Shown: positions 1 to 15,300, numbered from the stretch's first letter. The stretch: 64,000 nt of DNA from Lophius americanus (GCA_037951165.1 JBBDHG010000011.1:186001-250000), one strand, 5' to 3'. Notes: generated from the sequence alone by a model not told the origin. A program made the numbers and translations.

Positions 1-783
1 AAATTATCGTTAACTTAATACATCACAGTAAGTAAAATTGGAACAAGAAAAGCAAAAAATCTTCACATTTAAGGAGCTGGAAACTGAAGTTATTATTAAA
101 ATGGTCTCCCGTCAATCAACTAACTGATTTATTTTATAGGTGCAGCAAATGGTCATGATTTATTTATATCTCCCACTCATGGACGCAGCTATACTCTGCA
201 GCAGCGGAAGTGTAGGAAAATAGTTGTTTTTGGTATTATTAGCAGCTTTAACTTTTCCATTTTTTTTTTTTATTTTCTTAGTTTCAATAATTTTTTACTG
301 ATATGGTTAACGATTGATATGTTTTCCTCGATTGCACAGGAAAGCGGTGCTATGATGTTGTACCTGTAAGGCACTTTGAGAAATACATCGACAAAATGCT
401 TATCCCAGAATTTTGCTTTCATTAAAATAGATTTAATGTATGTGTTGACGTGCTATTAATGACAGGTTAACAACAATTAGATATCAAGTAGTATCATTAT
501 ATATATATATTGAATTATATTATTCACTATTTCCAGATTCTTGCCATATCAAAAATCCAGTTCAGCGTTGCGTTGTGTGCCCCTTTAACAAAGGCAAGTC
601 TCCCATTTTGACAGAATGAGGGGAAGTGACGCTCTGACTCCCCTGTAACAGCTCTCACCTGTCCAACACAATTTATAGTGTTATTAAAGGTAAACTTTTA
701 GAGGCAGGACGAACGGCACACACAGTAGCTTAAATCGGATGGACAAAACTCTTGAGTCATGCACAATGAAAGACGTTTCTAAC
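1..783. other. dip2c intron, left edge
   Basis: AT-rich intronic sequence downstream of the 784-903 exon. No exon or recognisable mobile element was seen. Confidence 0.6.
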
Positions 784-3700
784 CTTCCAGAAGTTCATCA
801 AAGTCATCAACAAAGAACTCTCGTAGCGGAGGTCTGCGAGGCTGCTTCAGCGTGTTCACCAGCTGCTGGATTTTAGCCGACACGCGGCTGCTGACTGGAA
901 CACCTGTGAAAACACCAGACACATGCGCACAGGGCGAGGGTGATGTTATAAACTAATTATGCACCGTCAAAACCATCTTCATTGTCTGATCAATAATGAT
1001 TTAAAGCTCAGCTGTTCCGTCGTGTTTTGAAAGAAACAGCAACTCGACACACTGTGTGGGCAAAACATTTGGTTCTCTGCACGAATGGACTGTGTTTGTG
1101 CTGAGCAGCTGTCAGAATTATGAGTGCATCTGTGTTATTGTGAAGCAAGCTGAAAACGAACAGAGACGGTCCACAAACAATTAAAAAGACCAATTATTTC
1201 AGAGCAGAGGCGTGAACAGAAAGTGTAATTGGTGAGTCCTCTAAGGCGGCGGTCCAAATTGGATCACCTCCTGATGAAGGAGTTTCTATTTTTATCCCAG
1301 CGTCTTCAGTGTCTTTGCTCAGAGCCTCCAATCGGAAGAGGCTGAAAAGTGTGATGTTGTCTCACACAGTGGAGGACATGACTCTTACCATCGCCTGTCT
1401 CCATGCGCTCTGCGTTGCCATACTTCTGCGTATTCCGTGCAATGGTTCCCATGTTGGACATGTGGTGACGCTCAGTGTGAGAGTGGGATGAGTCTGACGA
1501 GTAGCCCGTCACGTCCGGGGGGGCTGAGTGATTCTCTAAAGCAGACAGATGGAGAGTTAGGAGGAACCACAGATCAACAGCGAGCTGTGACTCACTATTC
1601 ATATTAATCGCTGAACGCTTTTGTCAAGTGTTTTGGTTAATTGCTCTTATCAGCATTTTAAATGCTGTTATTTGTGCGTCGCATCCCAGCGCACAGGAAT
1701 GAATGAGGTGGAGGGATATTCAATACAACAACTGTTACAAAACCTCATTTATGTACTCCGGATTAAATCAGACTGCATTTTATGCAACAAAATGTAAAAT
1801 CTCTATAGAATATCTCCTTTCCAGAGCATAATCAGGAACATTTATTCAACACAAGATTTAATGTATAAAGGTTGTCAATAACTTTTAATTAACCTTTAAC
1901 TTTTTTTTGTTCTAAATGCAACTGCAGAGTGTAGCCAGCCCGAGTTCAAAAGGTTCTAAAAACTGCTAAATGGAAAAACTGCAGTTGGACCACAATTCGG
2001 AAATCTGTTTGACCTCTGATGATCAAAAAGTTGCTTTAATAAATCGACTTTATTAGGGGCTGTCAGTCGAGTGTTAATGTTTTGGTTTGGATTTTCTTTG
2101 TGGTTGTGCAAAGAGTCTGTATTCCTGTAAATATATACTTATTCCTAGAATGTGAAGTTGTATTCATTCTAATTGACTGAAACACTTGTTACAGATCAAA
2201 TACTTGGTGGAGTATTAATGTGCTGGACCTACCGTCTGATTCCAGCGGCGGAGGCCACAGCATGTCTGATCCAAACTCGCAGGATCGTCGCAGTGATCCC
2301 CCGTTCTCTGCAACACTCAGCGCTCCCTTCCTCTTAAGAGACAGGTGACCAATACCTGCGTGAGCAAAAACAGTCCAGGTGTTTCATACTTCATGAGGCG
2401 GAGGTGAAGCAGTAATAATAATAATAATAAGTATGATGGAATACTCAGGGTACCTTGCCAAGGTGATGACACTGAAGAAAGATTGTAAGAAATATATTTA
2501 CACATCTGACAAAAAGTTCTAAATAAAATACTTAGAATTCTTAATATATCAAAAGGCATCTCTCCAGCAGATAGTAGAGCATAACATTTTGAGAGAACGC
2601 GCTGTAATGCCTAGAAACCTCTGGATTCGCCCTTCATCCAGATCACCAAGGTAATCCTCCATGGGTGAATCAGCAGAAACTGGACTTCATTTATTGATTT
2701 AAATACGATTCACCTCTCATCCAAGAGGTTCAGACTGGCCAGAACTGTCAGGTCACTTCATCTGAGATAAATCCCACTCACAGAATGAGCGTAAGCTCAA
2801 CTTGCAACCATGGAAACAAAAAAAAAAATAGAAATAATGAAAGTTTCTTGGTCAAAAAAGGCACCACTTCAGCACACGGTTGTCGTGTGTAGAAGGTTTT
2901 GTGAAAAAATCTTGTGCTGTTGTGTCATTGCAGCTTTGGTGAGCAGGCCTATTATTTCTCTCTCTATGGTGTATCTCTTCAGCTTAGCAATCAGAGCTGT
3001 GAGTCTCTAGAACCTCACCTACAGACATCTCTCTCAACTCCTTATCCATCCAGGACTTGTCCCTCATGAGATCCTTCTGCACGTCTGTACATCTGACTTC
3101 CCTCTGGGCCTTCTCGATCTTGGCTTACAGCCTTCATCTCTTTGGGGGCACTCTCTACATCTTCATCATACAACCAAGGAACATATAGGAGTTCATTGGT
3201 TTTGATGATGTCCTTGTAGTGCTCCCTCTCAATCTTCAATTTGTGTTGGACCACTAGGTGTTGAAAATTCCATTAAGTAGATGTTCTTCGTCCTTTTGCC
3301 GTTTGTGTCTTGCTCCATTTGTGATCGGTACGTCCTTGATATGGTACCGCTATATTAAATGAATAATGTTGTGTGCACACTGCTACCAAGAACGGCCATA
3401 ACATTAAAAATACCCATCTTACATTGTGGGCATCTAACCACTTTTTCTTTTTCTTATATCAAATCAATATCAGGACAAAATATGTATTTTCTGACTCATA
3501 TATTCCATCTAGTAAAAATGTGCCATTGTAACGAGATAATCAATGTTGATTGACCTCATATGTCACTGGTTATAATGTTATGGCTGATTGGGGTAATTCT
3601 ATAAGAGTATACGTGTATTCATTGAAATAAATGTCAATTCTCAATCCCTATATTATAACCTTTACATATTTCATTTTGGAATCCTCTTCATAAAACCCAC

Positions 3701-6700
3701 ATCCAATAAATTCAAATGAAATAAATAAAATAATAATAATAATAACAGAAAGCAGGGATCGTCAATGTGTGGATCCAGAAGTTTATGATTCAGTTCCAAA
3801 ACCACTTCACCAGTGACTTTTGATACAACCAGATCTCTATTAAAGGCAGGGAGAACCCTAGGAGCCTTACCGTGGTGGGACTGCGCCAGGTGGCTCGGCT
3901 GGAGGTGGGACTGGCCCAGATGTGTGTGGACCAGGTGCGTGTGCGCCAGATGTGAGATATGCGTGTGAGCCAGCGAGTCGGCCAGCCGCCCGGCGTTGCC
4001 ACTGCCGCCGCTTTGCGTGGACGAGGAGGAGGAGGAGGTGGAGCCCAGGTGGGTGGGGCCTAGCTGGGAAGGGCGGCTCATCCAGTGCTCCATGCCTGAC
4101 ATGTCGTCACCTGGCCCCGCCTCCTCCTCTGAGCCCGACGATGAGTCTGAGCACAGGGGCGACAGGCCTAGTGAGAGTCAGTAACAGCAATTATTTGTTA
4201 ACAGACAATTTAAGCAACATGAGAACAAGAGTAACTAGTTCCAATGATGTATGTCTGCTAGCACAACAGGAAACATCTCACTTAACATATCATGACGCAT
4301 AAAAAAACACATGAGCAGTCAGATTCAGTAAACTACGGACATTGAACTTCATATACCAGTAAACCATGAAACAATAAATAGCTCAAGAAAAAATATGACT
4401 TTTTTTCTGAGAGTTAGATGAGAAGATAGAACCAAGAAACTCGTGAAACACAACCTGCAAATTCTATACTTTTTTTTGGACCAAGCTGGTTTCTGCCTGT
4501 TTTTCAGTCTATGCATTAAGCTAAGCAGAGCAGCTTCAAATTTTAACTGTAGAGGAATGCAAATGCTATAAATCCCCTAATATGCCAACAAAAGAGCTAA
4601 TAATCCTATGTCAGAAGGGTTTTCTTGAAACACTCTGCTATTTTTGGGTTGATGTCGATAGACAAACTTAATCGGGAGATATAGTTAGACATCTGATCCA
4701 AAATGGAATGGTTTTACCTGTGTAGTGCTATTTCAGCTCGGATTTTAAATGCCTTCCTTATTTCTCATCATATTAAAAAATTAGAAATAAAAAAAAAACG
4801 CTGGTCAACAAAGTGTAACAAGAGTGTGTGGATTTTCAAAATGTCTGTCAAAGATCAGCTGGCGATCAACAAGATGTTTTTTAGAAGTAGTCTTTGTTCA
4901 AATTTGAGATAAACCCCTGGGAACTATTATTATTTTATGAATTAAGAATGGACTTCCTGACAGCTGCATGACGTTTTATTGGTAGTCGATGTTAAAAATG
5001 TACATAAACATCTCCAGCCAAAATGATGGCAAGAAAATAATTGCCACTTTTTCAGATGAATATTTCCAGCAAAACCGTTTTTTTCTTTCATGTGTTACTC
5101 TTTGACCGCCTAGTCATGATCCCTGATCTCTGATTGATTAACTTTGTGGATGATAGGATTTGTATTCTAATCTACTCGTTCTATTTATGTACTGTATTGG
5201 CAAAGGTCTGTTTGGTTTGTGGCTGTTCTTCAACTTGAGAGATGCCAACAATTATTTTGAGACTACGTGCACTATTTGACAAGTATGGCCAAAGTATGCG
5301 GACACCTCCGGGTAACTTTCATGTCTATTTTTGTCCGGGCCTGTTTTATATTACATGTTCTGGGCACGTCAGGTCCAATCAAACATAACTATCCTAACAG
5401 ACACAAAGCCAACTGCACAAAGAAACTCTCTGTTTGCGAGTTGACGACCTCTGCTGGGCTGCTCACAGCCTTGATCATAACCCCAACCAACACCTCTGGG
5501 ATGACCTTGCAGACCAATTGGGAGACTTCTCTTCTCACCCAACATTAGAGCTGGGTCTAAAAAACGCTCGTGTGTCTTAGTGCCGTCAAGTCTCAGCAGG
5601 AGGTTTTAAAATGTGAATCAGGGTTCCTGTTATCTGGTAATTACAGTTTAATTACAGCGCAAAATAAGGCACAGCCCGAAATATTTAAAGGACTGATAAC
5701 GAATTTGAGTGAAAATAAAAAAAAGAAAAGACAAATCGTTGAAAAAGACAGACAAAACATCCGTTTCATCGTTGTCCAATCTGATACAGAGCACTCTCAC
5801 AGTAATGATGTAGCCTCCATGAAGGAAGAAGGGATCAGTCGCCACAAACAAGGAAACCTCAATGACAACAGTGTGTCTTGGAAAAGTCTGACAGTATTTT
5901 ATTCTCTTATTTTATCTTAGCGTTTTTTAAAAAATTTTATCCTTTCCTTTCTGAACAGCCTCCATGTTTTAGGCTATTAACACATCTTTTTTTATTCTAT
6001 GTAGCTTCATCAACCACTTGTAAAGGATCTTGCAAGCACAGATACTGTTTGAAAGGTGCTATATTGAATAAAAACTGATTGACTGATTGATCCGCATGTC
6101 ATCGATATTGATCATTTTGCTTAGTTTAGGCAAATTTCAGTAATAAACGTATACTTTTGTCCAGTAATATTTTTTCCATTTTTCCTTTAACCTTATATTG
6201 TACTTAAGTGTATAGAGAAAACGCTACCTTTAAATCTAGGAAGCATTTGGCGGATGCGACTGAATCAGAGAATCTCTTCACTGACGTGACTCTGGTTCCA
6301 CTTGTGATCCCCTCAATGAGGAATGGATCCAAATGGAGGTTTCATATTTCAGTGAAACAATAGTTCCAAGACACACAGAAGAGAGTAGACAACTGTCTCT
6401 AGAGCTGGCAAACCCGTCAATAATTAGTCAGCTCACGGAGAGCGGCCGAAAGAGCCAATTTAGCTAAAACTGACCTCAGGCTGCCTCTCGGAACGGAACC
6501 ACAGAGACTGAATTAAATTCTTTAAATTAGAGGTAAGCATCTTAGCAGAGCAGAAATCTTAAATTGAAGTAGCATAACAGGCACGTTCGCCCCACTTTCC
6601 ATGCAGCTGGTGTTTTCTGCACGGTATAAAAACAGTGTCTAACCGGCGTTCTCATGCAGCGTTGGAGAAACGACAGGCCCATCTCAGAATTTTGTCAAAG

Positions 6701-9320
6701 GTTAAACAGCGAATTACAGGTGAATAAAGTTATTTGATTTCCTTCATCAGGATTCTATTAAACACGTAATTATGTTATCAAATCTGATTATGTTCAAACT
6801 AATGAGCTCATATTTGAGATAAAGGTCAACTTCGCCGTCTCATTTCAGTTAACTTCTTGACAGAAACACGACGAAACAATATAATAATCAGCGTTTTTCC
6901 TCTTTTTTATGTCAGCATTTGACTGAGAGCAACATTACAGCTTTCTGTGGTTTGTTTTTACCGTAAATCTGTCAGTGGGTTTGCATGCCTCACGAAAATG
7001 TGCATGTTTGCAGATTTGGGTAAAATGAGCGTGCATAGAATGATAAACGTGTGAGGAGCAAGAGTCATGGCAATACCCCTGTCTGGGTTTTGGAGAGCCT
7101 TCTCTTCAAGCTCTTAGATCCAACAAAGTGCTGTTGTATACATACAGAACAACACCATGTATTTTGTGTGGGTGAAGTGTGTGTATGGGAATGATGTGCG
7201 AGTGGGTCGGTTAAAATGTCATATGTGATTGTGTCTGTTGTAAAACATGGCATGTTTCGTGTTGGAACCACTTGAAAACAAGATGGTTCATCTCAAGGAG
7301 CAATCCATTAATTGCATGATCAGACAACTGATCCAGCGATGCTGTAAAAATTAATAATAATCTCTCCAAAATCTTCCAAATCTGACGCAAACATAAACCT
7401 CTGCCAGTTAGTAAAATATATCTATATTATATACGTGACAGGCCTGGATCAATTAAATAATAATTAATCAGTCATTTTGCCTCTCAGTTCAACACCAGAG
7501 CAACTGGCTTAAAGCTGGGGTCATTCTGATCCTATGCAGTTTTGGTCAAATACAGTAAAAATCTCAGCTGACTGTCTGCCATGTGACTACACCGAAAATA
7601 TGTCTCTGTTAAAAGAAAATAAATGAAACTACACAAATACTATAGCCAGATAGCATTAAGTGTTTTTGGTTGTAGTGAGCCAAGCGATATGGTAATGTGA
7701 TAATGTGTAATCGCATTGTCAAGACAAATATATTGAAAAAGATGTTTTATAATGAAACTACAGTGACATCTGTGAGGCTTTGGATAGCTGAAAGGCAAGA
7801 AGACGGATGAGCTGTGTTTCTGTTTGACAGGTGGGCAACCAGGCAGCTCAGTGGTCTGAAGCCTTTCTGTGAGGAGTTGACATGTTCTCCCCATGTTTGT
7901 GTGGGTTCCCACCGGTTCACCAGCTTCCTATCACATTACAAAAAATACAACATAGGCGGAATGGAAACTCTAAATTGACTGTCTGAGCGAATGTGAGCAC
8001 ACAAATTCAACAAAACACAGAAAGCATTTTGTTGAATTTACCTTATTTGACCAAGTCAAGAGGTTGGAAGAAATAAAGTTATCTAAATCCAGAATTTTTT
8101 TTTTTTTACGTGAGTTTATTCTATTTTTACAGGGCATGTTTGCCTGTACTAAGAGTCCAGCAGGCTTCAACAAGTTACAATTAAAACATTTAAGACATGT
8201 TATGTCTCATAATTATTCAAATTGAAGACCTATATCACTTTTACACAATTAAAAAAGGAGGCAGAGTATGAGGAAATATCAGTTTGTAGATTCAGATGTT
8301 AACTCCAACAGCAGCTGATCACCCACAGATCACCACTTCTGTAGACGGTGAGCAGGCTCTACGAAACGGATTTGTCCTTTCTGCTTACTCTTAGCTACTT
8401 GTCCATGAAGAGGAGGATTTAGCGTCAGACGGGAAGTGTGTATTATTTGGTCTGTTATCAATGATTTTTCTTTAGAATTTAAGGTGACGATGTTGTTTGG
8501 AGTTTGTGGAGGACAAATGCACGTTTTTTGTTTGCCGTTTGTCTCGTCACCTGGAGGTGTGTATGCATCCATGGAGGTCTGCACCACCAGTGAACGTCTC
8601 TTGGAAGGCATTGGCACGGCCACCTTCCTCTCCACATGCCGCGCCAAAACGGCCTGCACCGCCTCGGTGTGAACATCTAAAAGAGAGAGAGACAGATAGA
8701 CAGAGAGAGAGCGAGAACGAGAGCGAGAGAGAGAGGGAGAGAGATTCATTTATTAATTCACTAAAGCTAACCTCATATCAGTGGATGTAGCCAAATATCA
8801 GTTTATGTAATCCCATATACTGTAGCTATCGAAGTGGCAATGAATAACATGAAGAAAAAATCCGTCCAGTTAACTTTAAATGCTGATGGCTCGTAATAAT
8901 TTTCAAATAACGAACAGGCTTGCATGCATGAGGAATCTCAGTGGAAGCTCAGCTGGGCTGGGTTAACTGGCTGCAAATAGTCTACGGTTTGAAATCACTA
9001 CAGCAATAAAGCTGTGCAACCTGGGGTGGGAAAATTACCAATAACACGAGTCAGTGGAAATGTTCGTCGTGGCCTGAAGTAGTTTTACCAACCCCGAAAG
9101 TCTAATCCTGGCTGAATATTATATTTTTAACAGTGCGTGTGTGTCTCTTCAAGTGTCATTTGCCTACCAGATCGGTAACGTTCGTCTCTGGTGCCGGAGG
9201 TTCGCCGCCGGTGGAATCGGGCTGCAGAAGGCGGCCCGAGTGGGGCCCGATGAGACAACGGCCCTTCCATACCTATAAAGGCAAGACAAGCAGGCGAACA
9301 GAGACACACATATATGTACA

Positions 9321-9356
<36 letters not shown>

Positions 9357-12300
9357 CACACAAAGACAGGCACACACGTTTCACAAAAGCAATAAATACA
9401 GTGTGAAAAAAAGGGGAGAAAAAAAACATGAAGATGATTTGATTTGGCAGAAAAAAATTAGATTTTTCTGACTTCATGAAACTAAATAATTGAAAAATTA
9501 AATAAATCATAATAACGTGGGAGTCGTTTTGTCGTTCGTGGATAAAATATCTCACAGCATTTTGTGACCTAAAAGGCTAAATGCTGTGATCCAGAATAAC
9601 CCAGGTTGTGAAATGGATATCTGTGTGTTTTTAAGTTGCAGTGAGGCCAGTGTATGTGCATGGGTGTGTGTGTGCATGTGTGTGTGAGAGTGTGTTTGCG
9701 TGTGTGTGCTTTTGGGTGTGCGTGTCTTTGAGGCTTCAGCGACTGCGGCGTGCAGATACAGAGGAGTAGGCCCAAGCTGAGCTCTGGGGAGTCTTAAGGT
9801 ACACTCACTAATGGCGGCGGCTGAAAACTCAATCGATTGGAGTATCAGTGCAACTGTATTTGTCATGATACCAGAGCAATGCCCTACTGGTTTAATGGCA
9901 ACATGTGTGCGGGGCGGGGTCAGAGGTTGCTAAATTACCTCCAGCATGTGGAACATATGCCCTGATCAGCTTGTGCCTCTTCTTCTCATAACCCTTCTGA
10001 GTGATGTCCCCTGTGAACAAATAGAAATAGATATAGTGAGAGAGCCAGTGACGCTGGTGTGGGCGGTTTCTATTCATTTTGTTAGAGAAATATTGAGCTA
10101 AAACGTCTTTAATTGTTGCTTGTTACACTTATTAATTGGAGGTGTTGTGCAGTGCTGGTGACTTGTTGAAGGAACACCATTTAAGCACGTGGCCTTCGGT
10201 TTGAATCTGGTTAGAGACGTTTGTCTCGTAACACCAGACCTCTTCTGTCTCTCCCAGTCTTTTGATGCCTCTGTTTAGACTGCTAATTAGGCTTGGGCAG
10301 TATCATAATTATTATGGTATAGCAGGGTATTTAGAGAATGAAAAAAACTGTCAGAAATACAGACTCTCCTCTTTTTGATATGGAGATGGTGTATCGTTGT
10401 TCCATCAGAGGATGGAAGCAGTAGAGGGATCTGCAGTGGGATGGATTTGTATGCATGAATAAATATCTAACTAGGATGAAAACCTCCATCAAGGTTGAAC
10501 AATCCCACATGTTTATCTTGCTCTCAACCAGAAAGCTCCTCTTTAAAAGACACATTTTGATCCTCTGGATAAGTCTGGATAAATATTAAATTCCTTCATT
10601 CATAATGTTAAGTTTTTTTCCAGATCAGCATCCAAATTTAACAAATTATTTCGGGACTCATACCACATCCTTCCACCAAGTCACCTCCAGGTAAAGACAA
10701 TTAATGACAATTAATGACAATTAATGACAATCTGAGCTGAGTTAGCTGACTACAGCGAAACATAATGTTTTTTTGGTGCACCATAAAATTCAATGTGCAA
10801 AATTTCTACTGATAACTACTGCATCCACCTTGATAGAAATACCACAAATTGAATCTTATTCTACACATTTTTTGTGCTGCACGGCCAGCAGAACTCTCCA
10901 TTTGGCACAGTTGGATAGCCAATGTACCCAAAGTCACCTCACTGTAACAACTACTTCCTCAAGGTGAATGTTTTGTAAAGTCAAAATCTGGTTATATTAG
11001 AAGAATGCAGACGAACATTCAGTGAAAGCAGCGCAGAAAAGATGTATTTTCTTAAATGCGAGCTTAAAATCTCCCTCTTCAGTTCAGTTTTATTTAATTT
11101 GAATGTTTTTAGGCTTAATCAGAATCAGAATCAGAAATACTTTATTGATCCCCGGGGGGAAATTCGTTAAATTATTATACTTATTTAACACTTTTTACTG
11201 TTAGTCATCACTATTTTATTCTCTTTTATGACTTTAAAATAGATCTTATTACAATTTATTATAACAATTACTTTTTATTTGTATAATCTCTATTTTATTA
11301 TGGTCTCTCCTTTTTTATTTTCTTGCTTGTGTTATCTCATTTTTTCTCTAAAACTACTTATCATTTATGGTTGTTTTAGTATTAACGGCGTGCATTATTA
11401 CATTTTTTTTTTTTAAATGTCATTAATCTCACATGCAATATTTTTTTAAAGGCATATAATATATTTAAATAAAGTTTGATGGATTGATTGAAAGCAACAA
11501 GATTGTTTTCTAGTGAACAAATTCCACACACTGGCCTTTTCAGAATATACAAATCATTTTTCAAACAGTTTTTTAATTTTTTTTAAAAGTTTCGTTAGTT
11601 TGGACTAATCTCTGTCGAGAACGTTCTTTGTTTGATTGTCACCGTCATGCTATCTGTTTTTGCTAATGCTTAGTTGCTCTTCGATTCTTTCCCAACAACC
11701 CACTTGTTACACACAGAAATATTCATGAGCTGAGACATTTATTAAATGCCTTTTGTTTTTTATTCATTATAAGATTAAAATGTATAGCCATGCTTTTATA
11801 TTCAAACGAAGGGGATTTGCAGCATCAGTAGAAGTTTAGTATGAAGGTATAACTTCAGAGAGAAATCTGGCGTATGGACATGGAGAGGTCAATGTGGAGG
11901 AGCAGCAGTGGTGAAACTCATTACAATGCCTGAGGGTGTTAGTTTGTTGCGTGGTAACCACTGATGATGCCCTTCAGAACCGTTGCCACCACCAACTGTC
12001 AATCACGGCACCCCAGGCTCCTCGCAGCAGGAGCTAATCTGGGCTAATACCTTCCCGTTTGTGGCCATTAAATGCCGTTTAACTGTAATAGTTGATTATA
12101 TCTTGCCAACGACAGGAAGCCAAACACAGCGATGGAGGAAATTCAACAAAACGAGAGCAGGCACGAGTCACATCATCCTGCGTGAAATGTAAATACATGA
12201 AAATAACATTTACATACAAAAGACAGACATCTATAAAACACTTCATAAAAATATTCAGAGTTGCATTATTTAAAAATTAGGCTCAATAATTGACTTAAAT

Positions 12301-15300
12301 GGCTAATCACTGTAGTTTTTTATCATATAAGCCTGTGCAAATACTGCATACTGAAAGTATGACACCTTAGCAGTGATTCCGTTTCTCAATTTGCAAAAAG
12401 ATCAGCTGTTTCTGATCGCATATTGCGTTTTTGGATGCATGGACAGATGCCACCTTTGCAGCTGTGCATCTGCCCATACAACAAAATTATAGCTCCAAAC
12501 ATATAATGACAACAGGCTGGAGCAAAATCCAAGATCCAGTTTCCAAAAGTAATTTCACGGAGAGCGAGCGAGAGCAAGAGAGAGCGAGAGAGAGACAGAG
12601 AGGGAGTGAGAGACAGAGAGAGGAAAAGAGTCATCTTTGGGTCAGCTTTACTAAAAAAGAAATATTCCTGGCTTGGGGTTTTCTGGACGGCAGATCAAGT
12701 TCACAAATTTCCACTGAGCACGCTCTGTTACAAAGTCATTGTCTGCAGCTGGGCCGTTTCTACAAGCCATAAATGTATGAAGTAGTGCTACGAATGTATG
12801 AATTAATACGATGATAAGAGGTCAGGTCTGCTGCAGACCTGAAGCAGTGTTTGTGAAGTGGGGGTTTTTTATTGAATGTGCCAGAAATAAAGATGTCAGG
12901 GATATCGATGGAACACAGACCTATAGAGGCATAGACAAGAGCAAAGCCTGCTCAGCAGAAGAGGGTTCAACCGTAGTTCAACAAATAATTTGACGTTGGA
13001 TGTCTATCTCAATGACGATATGCCCATCAGCTTTGATGAAGACGCGGGTTTTACAACTTTGATGAAGTTTGGTAAGCCTAAGTCTTGAGCGCTTTTCTTT
13101 AAAAAACTTGGCACAGGACCGGAGGAACTGCATGACATAACACACGAGAGGTGCAATCTCTTTTAGCCGGTGTTGAAAAATTGTTCTGATCACCGATTGA
13201 TGGAAGGACTTACACCTGAATCGTATGTGAGCAGATCAATGTCAGAGTAACGTACTGCTGCTGAAATCACACTACACGAATAGTAACCAAGTGACCTTTC
13301 GCTTTGAACAGATAAATAGATGGACGCATACATACCTAAATGTATATATACATACATACGTACACATGCAACAGGAACGATATGAGTCTATATTTCACAA
13401 TCGGACCATGGATGACGGCCAAACATCTGGGTCCAATCTGCTCATCTGTGCTGCCATGTGTGTGTGTGTGTATCTCTTCTCAGGGATCCATCGCTGCATA
13501 ATAACATTCCTGCTTCTTTCTCTCTCTCTCTCTTTCACGCACACACACTCACACAGTCGGCCCATAGGGAGACGCCATCTTCCACTTGCAGAGCTGCAGA
13601 GCAGGGAGGGAGTTGCCTAGCAACGCTACTCCAGGAGAAGGCCCGAAACAGCCATCTTGGATTTGGAGAAGTGGGCTAATGATACGTACTAGGGTTAGTG
13701 CATATGTTGTCGTCTGTGTGTGTGAGTCTGTGTGTGTGTGTGTGTTTCATACTAGTCTGTATTGGCAGCCTAATTACTTTCCTCCTTCCCCTGACTCCCT
13801 CTCCTCCCTGCTCCCTGACACTCGGCTGTTTTAATGGCATACAGCTGAGAGAGAATCGATAGCGGCCCGCTGCAGATTGGAGTTTTTCCGCCTGCTGAGA
13901 TTGTGTAGCCAAAAGGTCTGAGCTTTCAGGAGCTAAAAAAATAATTTTGGCAGGTCTGCCACAAACATCTGTTCTAAAAACATCAGTACTGATTCTTCTG
14001 ATTTTCACCAAACTAAAACTGCCTGTAACATTTTCCCAAAGAACAAGTGGATTCAGATGGTTTTATCTAAACAAGTTCAGATAAAGATCACATCACTCCA
14101 AGAAAAACAGAAACAGAAACAGAGGGCTGAAAAGAAAATAATATATTTTCTGTTGTCTGATTTATAAATTATCGACTTATTGATTCTTAAAATGAATCAT
14201 AACTAATATCATTCCCATTTCTTCTTAGTATTTAGTTAAATAAAAAAGTTAGCACAATTATGTCAAGAGCAACTTTTTCTTACTTTCCCGTCCACATAGA
14301 GACAGGGTTTCTGCAGATATGACAGATATGAAGGGATATTGGAATGCTTGTTTGCTGCAACATAAATGAACTAACTCACAGAAATATTTGCGGAAAATAG
14401 TGTTTGTAAATTTGGCCTAAGAAGCATTTTTCCAGTAGCCTTAAATTGAAGTTGAACACATTTGAGACCCATCTGATTATCTTTAAGACTTTGTATATAA
14501 TGGTAAAATATATTTTAGACTTTTTAGGACACTGCAGAAACATTGTAGAAAGTCAGGGATATGAAACGATACCCAGTCTACCTATTATTCCAAAATATTT
14601 TCTTGTATGGCTGGCTATAGGGTGTCAGTACTTTTTTGGTATCCATTAATTTATTATAGAATATTGAACTGTCAAACTGGAAAGAAATGGGTTGGTCTGA
14701 TTTCTTAGAATCTCTTCTCTTCCATTTAATTTCTTAAGATTCGAAATGAAATGAAACTGTCAACATTTCCCAGAGAAATGCTTCAAGAAGAAGCATTTAT
14801 CAATAACAGAATTAGGGGTGCAGTTAATAAATATTAATCTCTTTCGATTTTGGCATCTCACAATGAATATGATCACGCAAACTTTTAGTGATTGCCCTCG
14901 CAACTCTCCAGCCCAATGCAAACTGCAAATCAGGCGCTCCTGAACCAATGACTCACCGATCAGAGCTTCAACCTGCAATTTGATGTGTGCGCAAAAGCTA
15001 CCTGGATGCATTCCATTCAAGTAACATTCAATTTCATAATCATAAGGATACAAAAGATGGTCAAAACAAAAAATGAATGTCTGGAGAGGCTGAGGATAAA
15101 GAGCCTGTCTCGCAAAAAAGAATGCAGGTAACGGACGTTAACCAGGAACAAAACAAACTTTATTTTGTGTCTTTCCTGCAAAGAAAAACCACAACATTTT
15201 TCATCCACCTGAAATTACACAACATTCGGCTGTATGATGAACGCATGAAGGCCAAGAAAAACATTGTGAAGATAAATCATCTATCATCAACTCAGATATC

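Larger units (their letters stand above)
4168..8550. other. dip2c intron between exons 3871-4146 and 8551-8676
   Basis: A 4.4-kb intron. It contains a Tc1-like transposase relic (5267-5590), a short SINE/LINE-type tail near 6000-6090 and a fish interspersed repeat (7815-8000). Elsewhere I see nothing specific. Confidence 0.5.

Noticed and set aside
3922..4302. Plus-strand 126-residue open frame
   Set aside because: Opposite strand of the GC-rich dip2c exon 3871-4146, whose minus-strand frame is conserved.
13291..13834. Overlapping plus-strand frames with VCVCV and SLSLS runs
   Set aside because: Translations of TG and CT microsatellites, not protein-like.
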